From positions 175,655,499-175,719,498 of the forward strand of contig CM077150.1 of NCBI GenBank assembly GCA_039583875.1: a stretch of DNA of 64,000 bases. The letters are read 5' to 3'. Numbering within the stretch: position 1 is the first letter of the stretch; each line of letters opens with the position of its first letter. Positions 20,695-31,206 of the stretch are shown here, piece after piece. The stretch is from Platanthera guangdongensis. Its lineage: Eukaryota > Streptophyta > Magnoliopsida > Asparagales > Orchidaceae. The notes under the pieces were generated by a model. That model had not been told where the DNA came from. It did not search any database and saw only the letters and a list, made by a program, of their open reading frames with translations. The position numbers and the translations under genes are program-made.

Positions 20695-20710
20695 AGGGGT
20701 GATGAAACCC
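17576..20710. repeat. Three tandem 1,045-bp units
   Basis: Units are 17576-18620, 18621-19665 and 19666-20710, all exactly 1,045 bp. By eye they differ at roughly 10-15 sites per pair. Each unit begins GACATCCGATATTT and ends AGGGGTGATGAAACCC. The end is the G2 target duplication (AGGGG) plus the first 11 bases of the G2 LTR. Both breakpoints share CCCGA: CCCCGACATC at the left edge of unit 1 and ACCCGAGTTT at the right edge of unit 3. Microhomology-mediated duplication after the G2 insertion explains this. Confidence 0.92.
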
Positions 20711-22046
20711 GAGTTTGCATCTTTATTTTTTTATAGTATTTTTTTTTTGTAGTGCACGTCTTTGCGCATGTTACTTTTTGTATATGTTGTATCGTGGATG
20801 TTCACGCACTATCATTCGGATTATTGGTGTGACCGGCCAATAAGATCTAAAATGAAAAGGTTCGTCAAATTAGGAGTTGTGTTGGTTTAGGGAAGCAAGT
20901 GAGATCAAACAAATTAAGCTATTATTATAAATATAATTCTGAAATTACGAGGAATATGTAAAGCCATTTCATATCGAATTGGGACGCCTGATTTTTCTCT
21001 ATTTAAATTCCCCAATCAATATTTATTGAAATTCCGGCTGGAAGTTGAAACCCCCTCCAATTTATTTTCTACAGTCACCCTAAGTTGTAACTCCCCCCTT
21101 TATTTCCTAGAGGCAGCAAAAAATTGAAACTCCCCATATTAAATGTCATTTATTAAAATAAAACCTAAAATCTTCTTGATAATCAGATCAATTTCCCATG
21201 TCCAAGTAGAGCTTGGGAAAAAACGAAAATATGAGAAATCCTCTATCTTTTTGTAACTCTCAACCATCGCCCCCTATCCTTCCCTGTGTCGCTCGACACC
21301 GCCGAACCGACCGTCGGGAGCAAGCGCCGCCTACATCGGAGTCATTCCAAGGCTCCGGCGACTTCTCCCTGTCGACTGCAAGCTGGGACACCGATCGCGG
21401 ATCCTTTTCCTTCTGTCGTCCTTTTCCTCCTGTCGTGGACAACAACACTGCCCCCCCCCCTGAGCCGCTTCCAGCTCTCCTAGCGCCGAAGGAGCTCCAC
21501 GAGGTTCCTACTACCTCTGGCGGCCCTTCCTCCAACCGCCTCCGGCGAAGCCGAGGCTCCAGTTCTTGAGCGGCAAGGCCGCAAGCCTCCTATGCCAATC
21601 TTGTCATCCTCCCAGAGCCCGATTTCAATTTCTTGTTGCTGCCCAAAATTCCTCCAGGCTCTGCCATCCAGACCCTTGAGTCATCTCTTGCAAAAGCTGA
21701 AGGTATACCCCTATTTCCTTTCTCGCTCGTGATTGTTAGTATAATACTATGCTTAAAATGTTTTGAACTTTAAAGTCAGAGCTTGCTTGTCTAGGTCTTC
21801 ATTAACTCATGTTTGTCATTTATTCTCGACAATGTTGTTTTTTATTCACTCTCTCGAGGCGCTTGTGGAAGAAATGATCAAAAGTTGAGTACGTACAAAC
21901 GTGAAGTCCCTTTGCGCATATATGAACCCTAGGATGGTTATCAATTGAGAATATTTGCGACAACCCGCCGGCTTCGCCTTATTTTGAAAGACGACTCAAA
22001 AATTTATCTATTTTTAAAATCAATTTTCAATTTCGGAAATGCATCA
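20700..22046 (+). repeat. 5' LTR of G2
   Basis: It begins TGATGAAACCC and ends AATGCATCA (1,347 bp). The 3' LTR begins TGATGCAATCC, so two of the first nine bases differ. The first 11 bases were copied into the tandem units to the left. The C-rich middle (21250-21690) gives short frames on both strands that I do not consider genes. Confidence 0.9.
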
Positions 22047-22048
22047 GT

Positions 22049-22061
22049 TTGATATCAGAGG
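22049..22061 (+). promoter_or_regulatory. Primer binding site of G2
   Basis: TTGATATCAGAGG, two bases after the LTR. It is the same variant of the iMet site as in G1. Confidence 0.75.
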
Positions 22062-22269
22062 ACGGTTCGAGTCACTCATATTGTGATTAAACGATCCTGT
22101 TTTTTATTTAGTTGTTTCAAAAAAAAATTTGGTTTTCCAAAATGCAAAAGAAAATTTTTATTTTAAAAAAAATCTATCACTTTTTTTATATAAAAAAAAT
22201 TTTGAGTCCACTTATTTTCTACAAAAAAAAAAATATTATTAATTTTTACCTTAAAAAATATATATAGAA

Positions 22270-23229
22270 AGTCGCATAGATCGTATCGACGCCAGTATAG
22301 ATGACCTAGCCAAACGAATGGGTGAACTAATGAAGACGGTAGAATCACTCACCGCCAACGTGAGAGACACAAACCACGTAGTAAACAACTTGAGAACTAC
22401 CGTTAATAACCTAGAAGCCGAACGTCACCTAGTACTAAATCAACCACCTCACCAAAATCCTAGGCAAGAGGAACAAATCCTAGACCCGCAAAACCTGCAC
22501 AACCTGATCAAGGTCTCCATCGTCAACCCCGTTGGGATGATGAAGTTAAGATTGATGTAGGTGATTTTGAGGGTCACGTGTAGCCCAAGAAATGTCTCGA
22601 CTTATGTGAGTGCGTGTAAAGGTTCATGGCATTGAAACAAATGGCTGTGAATCAACAAGTCGAGTATGTTGTCCTTAGGCTTAAGGGGTCAGTGCTAGTT
22701 TGGTGGGTTCAATTAGAGTGCACTCGATACACCTTAGGCCTAGCCTCTATCACAACATGGGTAGAGTTAAAGTTACAACTGCAGAAGCGATATGTTCCCC
22801 CAGACTATCTGCAAACTCTTTATCGAAGGTTCCACAATCTTCATCAGGACAAGCTTTCTGTGGACGAGTGCACCAACGCGTTCTTAGTGTTATAGTCTAG
22901 GCTAGACCTACACGAGGAGGACAATATGATAGTGTCCCGTTATCTGAATAGGCTTCGTTATGTTATTAGGGATGAGCTAGATTTGCACGACTTTAGAGAT
23001 TTAGGTGAAGTCTCTAGTAGAGCACATAGAGTGGAGGCCTCATTTCAGAAGAGTACATCTGGGTATAGGTCTACTGATAGGCCTTCCTCGAGCACCACCA
23101 CCACTGCACCCCATCTCTAAAACCACTGATCCTCTTCCTCCTGTTACTATTGGGACCACAGCTCCTCCAACTGGCCTGACCCGAGGTAAGGAGCTCATGG
23201 TTTCCAAGCCCAACACTGGAGTATTTTGA
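22270..23229 (+). pseudogene. G2 gag (broken)
   Basis: The coiled N-terminal part KRMGELMKTVESLTANVRD lies at 22311-22370. The core follows in a second frame: VLRLKGSVLVWWVQLECTRY near 22670-22730, KLQLQKRYVPPDYLQTLYRR near 22770-22830 and RLRYVIRDELDLHDF near 22950-22995. This is a Retrotrans_gag domain in the usual order. Stops at about 22558 and 22893 and a frameshift interrupt it. The wording differs from G1, G3 and G4, so G2 belongs to another gypsy lineage. Confidence 0.8.
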
Positions 23230-23937
23230 TGCTTCAAGTGTATGGAGCCAGGTCACAACTCTTATGAGTGCCCGCGATGCCACTTCGTCGCAATCAGTGA
23301 ATCCTCTGAATGGTGTGAGCCAGAATACGGAGTCTTCCTTAATGACTCCAAGCCTGAGCACGAGCCCGAGTCTGATAGCATTATCGAGGTCGAGGGAGAA
23401 CATGCTGAGCACTTAGTTTGTGTCCTTCAATATAGCTTGATTTCCCCTAGTGAGACTACTAGGCGTGATTTCCAAAGACACAAGAATTTTTGCACTACTG
23501 CGTGTATTCAAGGATATTTTTGTTCCATCATCATTGATAGTGGTAGCATGGAAAATTTTGCTTCTTATTGTATGATAGAGAAGCTAGGACTCGAGACGCA
23601 CCCCTTGTAGCGGCCCTACCACTTATCTGGGGTTAATAATGACATGGTCATGCTCGGTACACATCGTTGTCTCGTAGAGTTCTATATCGGGGATGTGTAT
23701 CAGGATTCTGTTTCATGTGATGTCGCATCCATCGATGTTTCTCATATCCTGTTAGGTAGAGCATGGCAGTACGATAGGCGAGTCGTGTATGATGGTGTAC
23801 GGAACTCTCATTCCTTCGATCACCGTAGGCACAAGATTGTTCTTCCCCAGAAGAATAGTCTTGCTCCTAAGGCTCCTGGGAGAACCTCGTCATCATCTTC
23901 CTCACCCTCCTTAGTTACCGGTACGCCACTCCTATAG
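23230..23937 (+). pseudogene. G2 zinc knuckle and protease
   Basis: A CCHC knuckle, CFKCMEPGHNSYECP, lies at 23230-23274. Protease follows with CSIIIDSGSMENFAS (about 23521-23566), carrying the catalytic D-S-G, and VSHILLGRAWQYDRR near 23737-23781. A stop near 23608 splits the domain. In related elements an RT follows; here the frame ends at 23937 after a serine-rich tail and no RT motif is found. Confidence 0.82.
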
Positions 23938-24749
23938 TCCTATTTAGTGCCACTCTTCTGCATGGTCCCCCGCTCCTGGAAGAATCACTTGATTCTAGTG
24001 AGACATTCGTCTTGGATGATGCTCACACTTTTGGTGATCCCACTTCTGATTCACCTTATATAGATTTTGTTTTTGGTGATCGCACATTTAATTCACCGCA
24101 CTACCCTACAGTTATGAGTGGGCTTGAATTCAAATTTTTTTGGCTATGTCGTAATAGGAGAATTGAATCGATCTCTAGACTTTTTTTTCTTTCTAGGAAC
24201 AACCGATTTAATGGATTCCTCTGGTTAGTTTTAAAGGGTAAATTTGTGAACGGTTTTAAAATTTGTCGAGCTAGCCAGATTCACGCGAGTGTTATCATTG
24301 CAATGATTAGTCTGGCTTTTGTATATGCACGAAGGTGTCTAACAGGAGTACGTATGACGTCGGAAGATTTAATGATTCCAAAAGCTATGTTTGCTTACTT
24401 CCTGTTTTGTTTCTCGCCATATTCTTTAATTTCACTATGTTCCCCACTTTATGATGCTCCCTTATTTGTTGCTCTGATTTTTACAGGTCATTTACATATT
24501 TTGCATGATATTATGGCTAGCGGTTTGCGAGCAACTTTGGAAAACTACAACTTCATGGACGATTTCATCGTCGAGAGTTGTCTTTTTACAATGGAAATTG
24601 GTTTCCTTTGTCTTTCAGGAAAGATGGTATATCATCAGTTGATGGGCAGCGACGACAGAACTTTCCTTTGTTCCAATTTCTACGACAATATGAAAGCGGT
24701 AAAGTTCTTTCGCAGCTTGACGTTTGGATGTTTCAGTGACGGGTCTTAG
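23872..24749 (+). other. Unidentified open frame in place of pol in G2
   Basis: An open frame of about 290 codons runs from after a TAA near 23869 to 24749, overlapping the protease frame by about 66 bp in another frame. The first in-frame ATG is at about 24113. The start of the frame (ATPIVLFSATLLHGPPLLEE) resembles the usual spacer after gypsy protease. From about 24110 it matches no RT, RNase H or integrase motif. It is rich in Phe, Leu and Cys. The DNA holds several splice-acceptor-like sites (TTTTTACAG, CTTTCAG). It may be captured host DNA with introns, or chance. I do not recognise a function. Confidence 0.4.
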
Positions 24750-24791
24750 CATATTCTCGACGGGGTCGTGCTCTCTCAACTCTGGGGGAAT

Positions 24792-25211
24792 TGATGCAAT
24801 CCGAGTTTGCATCTTTATTTTATTTACAGTATTTTAATTTTTTTAGCGCACGTCTTTGAGCATGTTAGTTTCTGTATATGTTGTATCGCGCATGTTTGCG
24901 CACTATCTTTCGGATTATATGTGACCAGCCAATAAGACCTTAAATGAAAAAGTCAGTCAAATTAGGAGTATTGTTGGTTTATGCAAGAAAGTGAGATATC
25001 AAACAAATTAAGCTATTATTATAAATATAATTCTTAAATTACAAGGAATATGTAAAGCCAATTCATATCTAATTGGGACACCTTATTTTTCTCCATTTAA
25101 ATTCCCCAATCAATATTTATTGAAATTACGGCTGAAAGTTGAAACTCACTCCCATTTATTTTATACAGACACCCTAAGATGTATTTCCTGTAGCCAGCTG
25201 AAAATTGAAAC
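24792..25211 (+). repeat. G2 3' LTR, part 1
   Basis: It begins TGATGCAATCCGAG after the purine tract CTGGGGGAA. It matches 20700 onward and stops at GAAAC, where G3 was inserted. Confidence 0.9.
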
Positions 25212-26316
25212 TGATGGAGGTCAACGTCGACATTGGCCCACGCACGTGTATTCCCGCCGAAAGCGGGCGTGATTTTATGATCCTGCACTTTGAGGGCCCT
25301 TCCGGACGATCCGAGTCCGTGGATGTGTCCGGAAGGTCGACGCGAGTATTTTTCGTATTTCGTTTTCTTTATTTCGGACATGTATTGACATTATTTGGGC
25401 ACCCGGAAGATTGGGGCGATCTGAGCCATCGATTCCGGATGCCCTAGCCTCTTTTTCTATTTATAGGAGCCAAGAGGAAAGGTTGGGGACCGAATGTTTG
25501 AGAGACTCTTCAACCGGTCGGTTGGTGCGACGCCAACACCCCCAAGGTGCGACGCCTAGGGTTCCCGCTGCCTCCCGTCCCCTTCCTCGCCTCCGACGGT
25601 GCTACCCAGCCCCTCCGCCTCCCCGTCAAGCCTTCCCCGGCCCGCCAGCAGCCCGCCGTCCAGCCCTCTGCCCGCCAGCAGCCCTCCGCTCAATCCCCTG
25701 TCACCCAGCAGCCCGCCGCCCAGCTTCCCGCCGTCCCGCAGTCGTCGCAGCCCCACTCCCAGCCCCCTGCAGTCCCGACGACCACACCCCAGGCCCCCTC
25801 CCCTGCTCCCGACAGCCATCCGCCAACCCTCCGCCCACATCAGCCCCGCCTTAACCCCCCGCAGCCCGAGAACCCACCGCACTTCCCTACGGTTGGTTTC
25901 CACCGACCCGGATCTACTCCTCCCAATATTCGGTGCCCCACCTTTGTCTGATTGGCTCCACGTAAGGTTGTAAGTTGTCTTTTGGATTTAAGTTTCAGCA
26001 TGGTTTACTTTGCTTAAATTTCTGTGCTATGTTTATCAATTGAAGGGTGCTTGTGTTACTTAATTTTGTGCTAACTTGCAGGGCTAATACGTCTTAATTT
26101 AAATCCTTGCGCTCCCGATTCGTAACCACGCCTAGGTGCCTTTCTCCTTTGCCACTACCCCCCTTGGTGGATCTCTGTGTGGGCTTAAAATTATTTAATT
26201 AATCTACGCAAAATTAATCGTTTGGAATTTGTGAAGCTCGTGTTGTGTTGGGTCGTCCTCTTCGTAAAACCCCGTAGTACGTTTAGTTTCCCGCGACCCC
26301 AGCCTGCCCTACATCA
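25212..26316 (+). repeat. 5' LTR of G3
   Basis: TGATGGAGGTC to CCTACATCA, 1,105 bp. A C-rich block at 25560-25900 contains imperfect CGCCAGCAGCCC-type repeats and gives a 134-codon proline-rich frame. The motif GGTGCGACGCC occurs twice (near 25526 and 25544). Confidence 0.96.
25458..25465 (+). promoter_or_regulatory. TATA box in the G3 5' LTR
   Basis: TATTTATA, 246 bp into the LTR. The identical box is at 31392-31399 in the 3' LTR. It is the likely Pol II promoter at the U3/R border; the position is typical, the transcription start not visible. Confidence 0.65.
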
Positions 26317-26319
26317 GAT

Positions 26320-26331
26320 TGGTATCAAAGC
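26320..26331 (+). promoter_or_regulatory. Primer binding site of G3
   Basis: TGGTATCAAAGC, three bases after the LTR end. It differs by one base from the common iMet site TGGTATCAGAGC. Confidence 0.85.
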
Positions 26332-26349
26332 GAGGTTTGAGCGCATCGT

Positions 26350-29300
26350 ATGTTACGTAGTGGTAGGCCATTTAGACACAACATGTCTGATCCGAACCTC
26401 ACTGATGAGCGGGCCGGCAACTCCAATTCCAACTCGGAATTGTCCCCCGCTGAATTCCAACGCACGATCTTAGACCGCTTTGATCAATTGGGCGCTCGCA
26501 TCAATGAGCTTCGTGCGCGCCAGGATGCCTACGAAGGCCGAGGCGACCACAACGCCCCCCGACGGTATCCAGATCCCCCTGATTATGATCATGATGCCCC
26601 ACGGAACCCTGAGCGGCCCCGATACGACTACGCCCGTCGTGACCGCTTTGACGGCTATCCCGAACATCGAGAAGGGGTACCACTTAGGGAGGATGACATC
26701 CTCCGTCGTATCCGTATCGACGTTCCTACATTCGACGGTCATCAAGACCCCGGAGCATTTAGTGACTGGCTCCGGGAGATGGAGCACTACTTTGACTGGT
26801 ATGACATGAGTGATGAACGCAAGGTGCGATTCGCGCGTATGAAGTTAGTGGGATCTGCGATGAACTATTGGACTAGCGTAGAGCGATCCTTAGAGCGGGA
26901 CGGCTATCGGCCCATTATTAGATGGGAAGATATGACGAGGCGCTTGAAGGAGAAATACCTCCCCGCGTCATATCGTGATCGATTGTTAGACCAGGTCTAT
27001 GCACTTCGACAGGGCACGATGTCAGTAGCTGAATATATGACCAAGTTTGACGACCTGATGGTGAGGAGTGACCTTCGTGAGGAAAGCAGTGCCGCGGCTT
27101 CCCGGTTTCGGTACGGCCTACGGTCGGAGATTAGGAGGGAACTAATTCCCCACCGACGGGAAACAGTCGAGCAGATTTATGAGTTGGCCCTGGAGTACGA
27201 GCTCTACCTCCGGACTACCGGAACCCGCCAGCAAGCTCCTAGGACTGATGGCCCCACATTCAGGAGGCCCACCCCTCCTCACCCCCAGGCCTCCGGTCCC
27301 CCCCACATCCCTGAGGATGTGAAAGGGAAGGCTGTTATGACCGGGCCTCCTAGGCCAAGTGGCCCCCAGTGCTATAGATGCTCTAGACGAGGTCATTATG
27401 CCGCACAATGCCCTATGCGGAACCTGTTGATTGAGGACGAGGAAGACGAAAGTATAGACCCGGCGAGAGAGACTGAGGGCGATATAGTAGCAACTGTGGA
27501 GGAAGACTGGGAGAGCGACGCAGAGAGATCTTTAGAGCTAGGAGTTATACGCCGCCTCCTGCATACTCCACGTTCGGAGGATGATTGGCGACGTACCACC
27601 ATCTTCTATACTTATTTCCAGAGCGCGGGCGGCCCCTGCAAGCTTGCTATCGATGGGGGAAGCTGCGTGAATATTGTCGCCATGAAGGCGCTGAAGCGGA
27701 TGCAGATCACCCCCGAGCCGCACCCCCAGCCCTATCGTGTCCTCTGGGTGGACAAGTCTGCTATCCAGGTTACCCAGCGGTGTTTAGTACCCTTGCGGCT
27801 CGCGTCCTTCGAGGACAAGGTCTGGTGTGACGTTATCCCGATGGACGTAGCCCATGTCCTTTTAGGTCGACCCTGGTTGTTTGATCGCGACGTGACGTGC
27901 TTCGGGCGATCGAACACATGCGTATTTTATGATCGGGGCCGAAAGATCACCTTGACCCCAACTCAGCCCAAGGATTCATCAAAGGGCAAGGTTGACTCGC
28001 CCGTCGGTGTGGGGTCCTCCAGGCCCCTGCACCTTCTGAGGATGCATGACTTCATGAGGGAGGGCTTAGACTCGGGGATCGTATTTGTTGTAGCGGCTAC
28101 CTTGGCCCAGGACACTCCTAGTGGGAGTGTCGTTCCTACTGATCCTGATTTACAGCGACTTTTGAGAGACTTTATGGACATTACGCCCGAAGAGCTCCCC
28201 GACGAGCTACCCCCCCTGAGGGATATCCAGCACGCGATCGACCTTGTGCCGGGGGCATCTTTGCCCAATCTCCCACACTACCGTATGAGCCCAACCGAGC
28301 ATACCGAGCTAAAACGGCAGGTTGATGATTTACTTAGGAAGGGCTTCGTACGCGAGAGCTTGAGTCCGTGCGCGGTCCCAGCCCTTCTCACCCCGAAGAA
28401 GGACGGGAGCTGGCGCATGTGCGTTGACAGTAGGGCCATCAATAAGATCACAGTGAAGTACCGTTTTCCGATTCCCCGCCTCGACGACTTACTTGACGCT
28501 ATGGCTGGAGCCCGTATTTTCACGAAGATCGACCTTAGGAGCGGATATCACTAGATTAGGGTCCGCGAGGGGGATGAATGGAAGACGGCATTCAAGACGA
28601 AGGATGGTCTATTTGAGTGGTTGGTAATGCCGTTCGGATTGTCGAATGCCCCTAGCACGTTCATGCGGGTGATGACTCAGGTCTTGCGGCCCTACATGGG
28701 CAAGTTCCTAGTTGTGTACTTCGACGATATTCTTATCTATAGCCAGGAGCGCACTGACCACCTACACCACGTCCGATTAGTGTTCGATACCCTCAGGAAC
28801 GAGCATTTATTTATCAATATGAAGAAGTGTGATTTTCTGGCTGAATCGGTTCATTTTCTTGGCTATATTATCTCGGCGTCAGGCATCGCTGTGGACCCCG
28901 ACAAAGTGAGAGCGATCCGTGAGTGGCCTGTCCCCACGACCATCCACGAGGCCAGGAGTTTCCATGGACTGGCCACCTTCTACAGGAGGTTTGTCCGAGG
29001 TTTTAGCGCACTTATGGCCCCCTTTACGAGCTGCCTTCGGAAGGGAGACTTCATGTGGACCACGGCCGCCACTAAGGCCTTCGAGGAGATCAAGGATCGT
29101 CTAGCTTCCGCCCCTGTCCTTAGATTGCCAGATTTTAGCATAGCCTTCGAGGTAGCGTGTGACGCTTCAGGCCTAGGGATCGGTGGAGTACTTAGCCAGG
29201 AGGGCCATCCCATTGCATATTTCAGCGAGAAGCTGAACGAGGCCCGCCAGCGGTATTCCACGTACGACCGTGAATTTTATGCAATCGTCCAGACCTTGCG

Positions 29301-31206
29301 GTATTGGCGGCACTATCTCATGCACAAGGAGTTCGTGTTGTACTCTGATCATCAGGCTTTACGATATCTTGAGTCCCAGTCAAAGCTTAGTCATAGGCAC
29401 GCCAAGTGGGTAGAGTTTCTGCAGAGCTATCACTACGTTATTAAACACCGCGCGGGTGTTGAAAACAAGCCGGCCGATGCCCTGAGTCGCCGGATTAGCC
29501 TCCTGCAGGCGATGAGCACACATGTCACTGGTTTTGAGCGTCTCGTTGTTGAGTATGCCGAATGTTCGGATTTTGGAAATATCTATAGGTCCCTCACCCG
29601 GAACCCTCCAGACACTATTGATGGGTTTACGGTTTCCGAGGGATACCTGTTCTTCGGCGCCCGACTCTGCATTCCCTCCACTTCTCTCCGTGACTTCTTG
29701 ATCTGGGAGATGCATGCGGGAGGCGCCGCCGGGCACTTCGGGCGAGACAAGACCATCGCCTTGGTTGAGGATCGGTTCTATTGGCCCTCGATGAAAGGAG
29801 ACATCGCGCGCGTGATTAGGCATTGTAGGACGTGCCAGACGGCGAAAGGATCCTGCCAACCCGGCGGTCTGTATTCCCCGTTGTCGATCCCTCACAAACC
29901 CTGGGTTGACATCAGCATGGACTTTGTTCTTGGGCTGCCCCGCACGCCCAAGAAACATGATTCCATTTATGTTGTCGTGGATCGCTTTTCGAAGATGGCC
30001 CACTTCATCCCATGCCGCAAGACGGCCGATGCCTCCTCGGTGGCCGCCCTATTCTTTAGAGAGGTCTTCAAGTATCACGGATTACCTTCCTCTATACTGT
30101 CTGATCGTGACGTCCGGTTTATGAGCTATTTCTGGAAGACACTATGGATGAAGACGGGCACCACCCTCAAGTTCTCCACCGCCTACCATCCACAGACGGA
30201 TGGACAGACTGAGGTGGTCAATAGGAGTTTGGGCTCCCTCTTACGCTGCCTTGTTGGTGAGCATGTGTGTACTTGGGACTCGGTGTTGCCCCTAGCTGAG
30301 TTCGCGTATAATAGCTCGGCGAATAGGACTACTGGCCTTAGCCCATTCCATATCCTGTTAGGGTACGAACCCAGAAAGCCGGTTGACCTAATTCCCCTCC
30401 CACTTGAGTCCCGCCCTAGTGAGTCGGCTGAGTCATTTATCCAGCACATGCATGAGCTTAACGAATTCATCCGAAAAAAAATCGCAACAAGTAATGATAC
30501 TTATAAAGCCTATGCGGATGTCCACAGGAGGGAAAGGAGTTTTGAGATTGGCACACAGGTTTTGGTTCGTCTTCGCGCGGAGAGGTTCCCCTCTGGGACT
30601 GCAAAGAAACTAAATGTCAGGCGGATGGGCCCTTATACGGTGGTACAAAAGATAGGACCAAATGCCTATGAGATTGATATTCCACGGCACATGGGGATCA
30701 GCAGAGTATTCAATGTAGAAGACTTGACTTCATACTACGATGAGCAAACTTATGTGGATCCTTTCGAGCCCCTCCCCGCGGAGCCACCCTTCGAGCCACC
30801 ATTTTCCCCGTTGTCGCCTTCACTCCCTCAGTCCTTGCCCACAGCGTCACCACCTGGGGATCTCGCACCGCCGTCGGCTGTTCCACCGGAGAGTTCATTA
30901 GAGAGTGAGCCACTGTCCGCAGAGACTACTACGGGCCTGGAGGCCATTGAGGGCATCCTAGCCCATGATTACATGACAGCAGCGGACCCGAGCACCCTGC
31001 GCTACCTGGTCCACTGGAGGGACCGTCCCAGCTTTGATGACACTTGGATCGCCCCTGCAGAGCTTGAGAGACTTGCCCCCGGGCTACGCCAGGAGTATGA
31101 TCGTCTCCATTCCTCAGAGATGAATGCTACTAAGCCGGGGGGAGTTGATGGAGGTCAACGTCGACATTGGCCCACGCACGTGTATTCCCGCCGAAAGCGG
31201 GCGTGA
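26350..31206 (+). pseudogene. G3 gag-pol polyprotein with one internal stop
   Basis: One frame of 1,618 codon positions, split only by UAG at codon 735 (28552-28554), within RT at the SGYH motif where relatives have Gln. Domains in order: gag core about residues 120-285; knuckle C341, C344, H349, C354; protease active site AIDGGSC with Asp435 (relatives have DSG); RT with YFDD at 790-793; RNase H with Asp938; integrase zinc ligands H1122, H1129, C1159, C1162; integrase core D1191, D1252, E1288 (D,D-35-E); proline-rich linker; chromodomain-like module about 1540-1600 (YLVHWRDRPSFDDTW). ATG at 26350 follows the PBS closely; a second ATG at 26383 is possible. The CAG-to-TAG type change lies in a CHG context, which fits decay of methylated cytosine. 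The stop sits inside a catalytic domain, so readthrough regulation is unlikely. Confidence 0.93.
31135..31145 (+). promoter_or_regulatory. Polypurine tract of G3
   Basis: A GGGGGGAG-type purine run directly before the 3' LTR, the plus-strand primer. G4 has a matching tract at 53592-53603. Confidence 0.75.

Noticed and set aside
17576..20710. Centromeric satellite
   Set aside because: Only three units, each explained by gypsy integrase sequence and a duplication junction.
23872..24749. Envelope-like gene in G2
   Set aside because: The frame lies where pol should be, not after pol. I see no clear signal peptide plus transmembrane layout, and no motif supports it.
25547..25951. Proline-rich frames in G3 LTRs as protein genes
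   Set aside because: They are LTR sequence with skewed composition and overlapping frames on both strands. Kept only as a low-interest finding.
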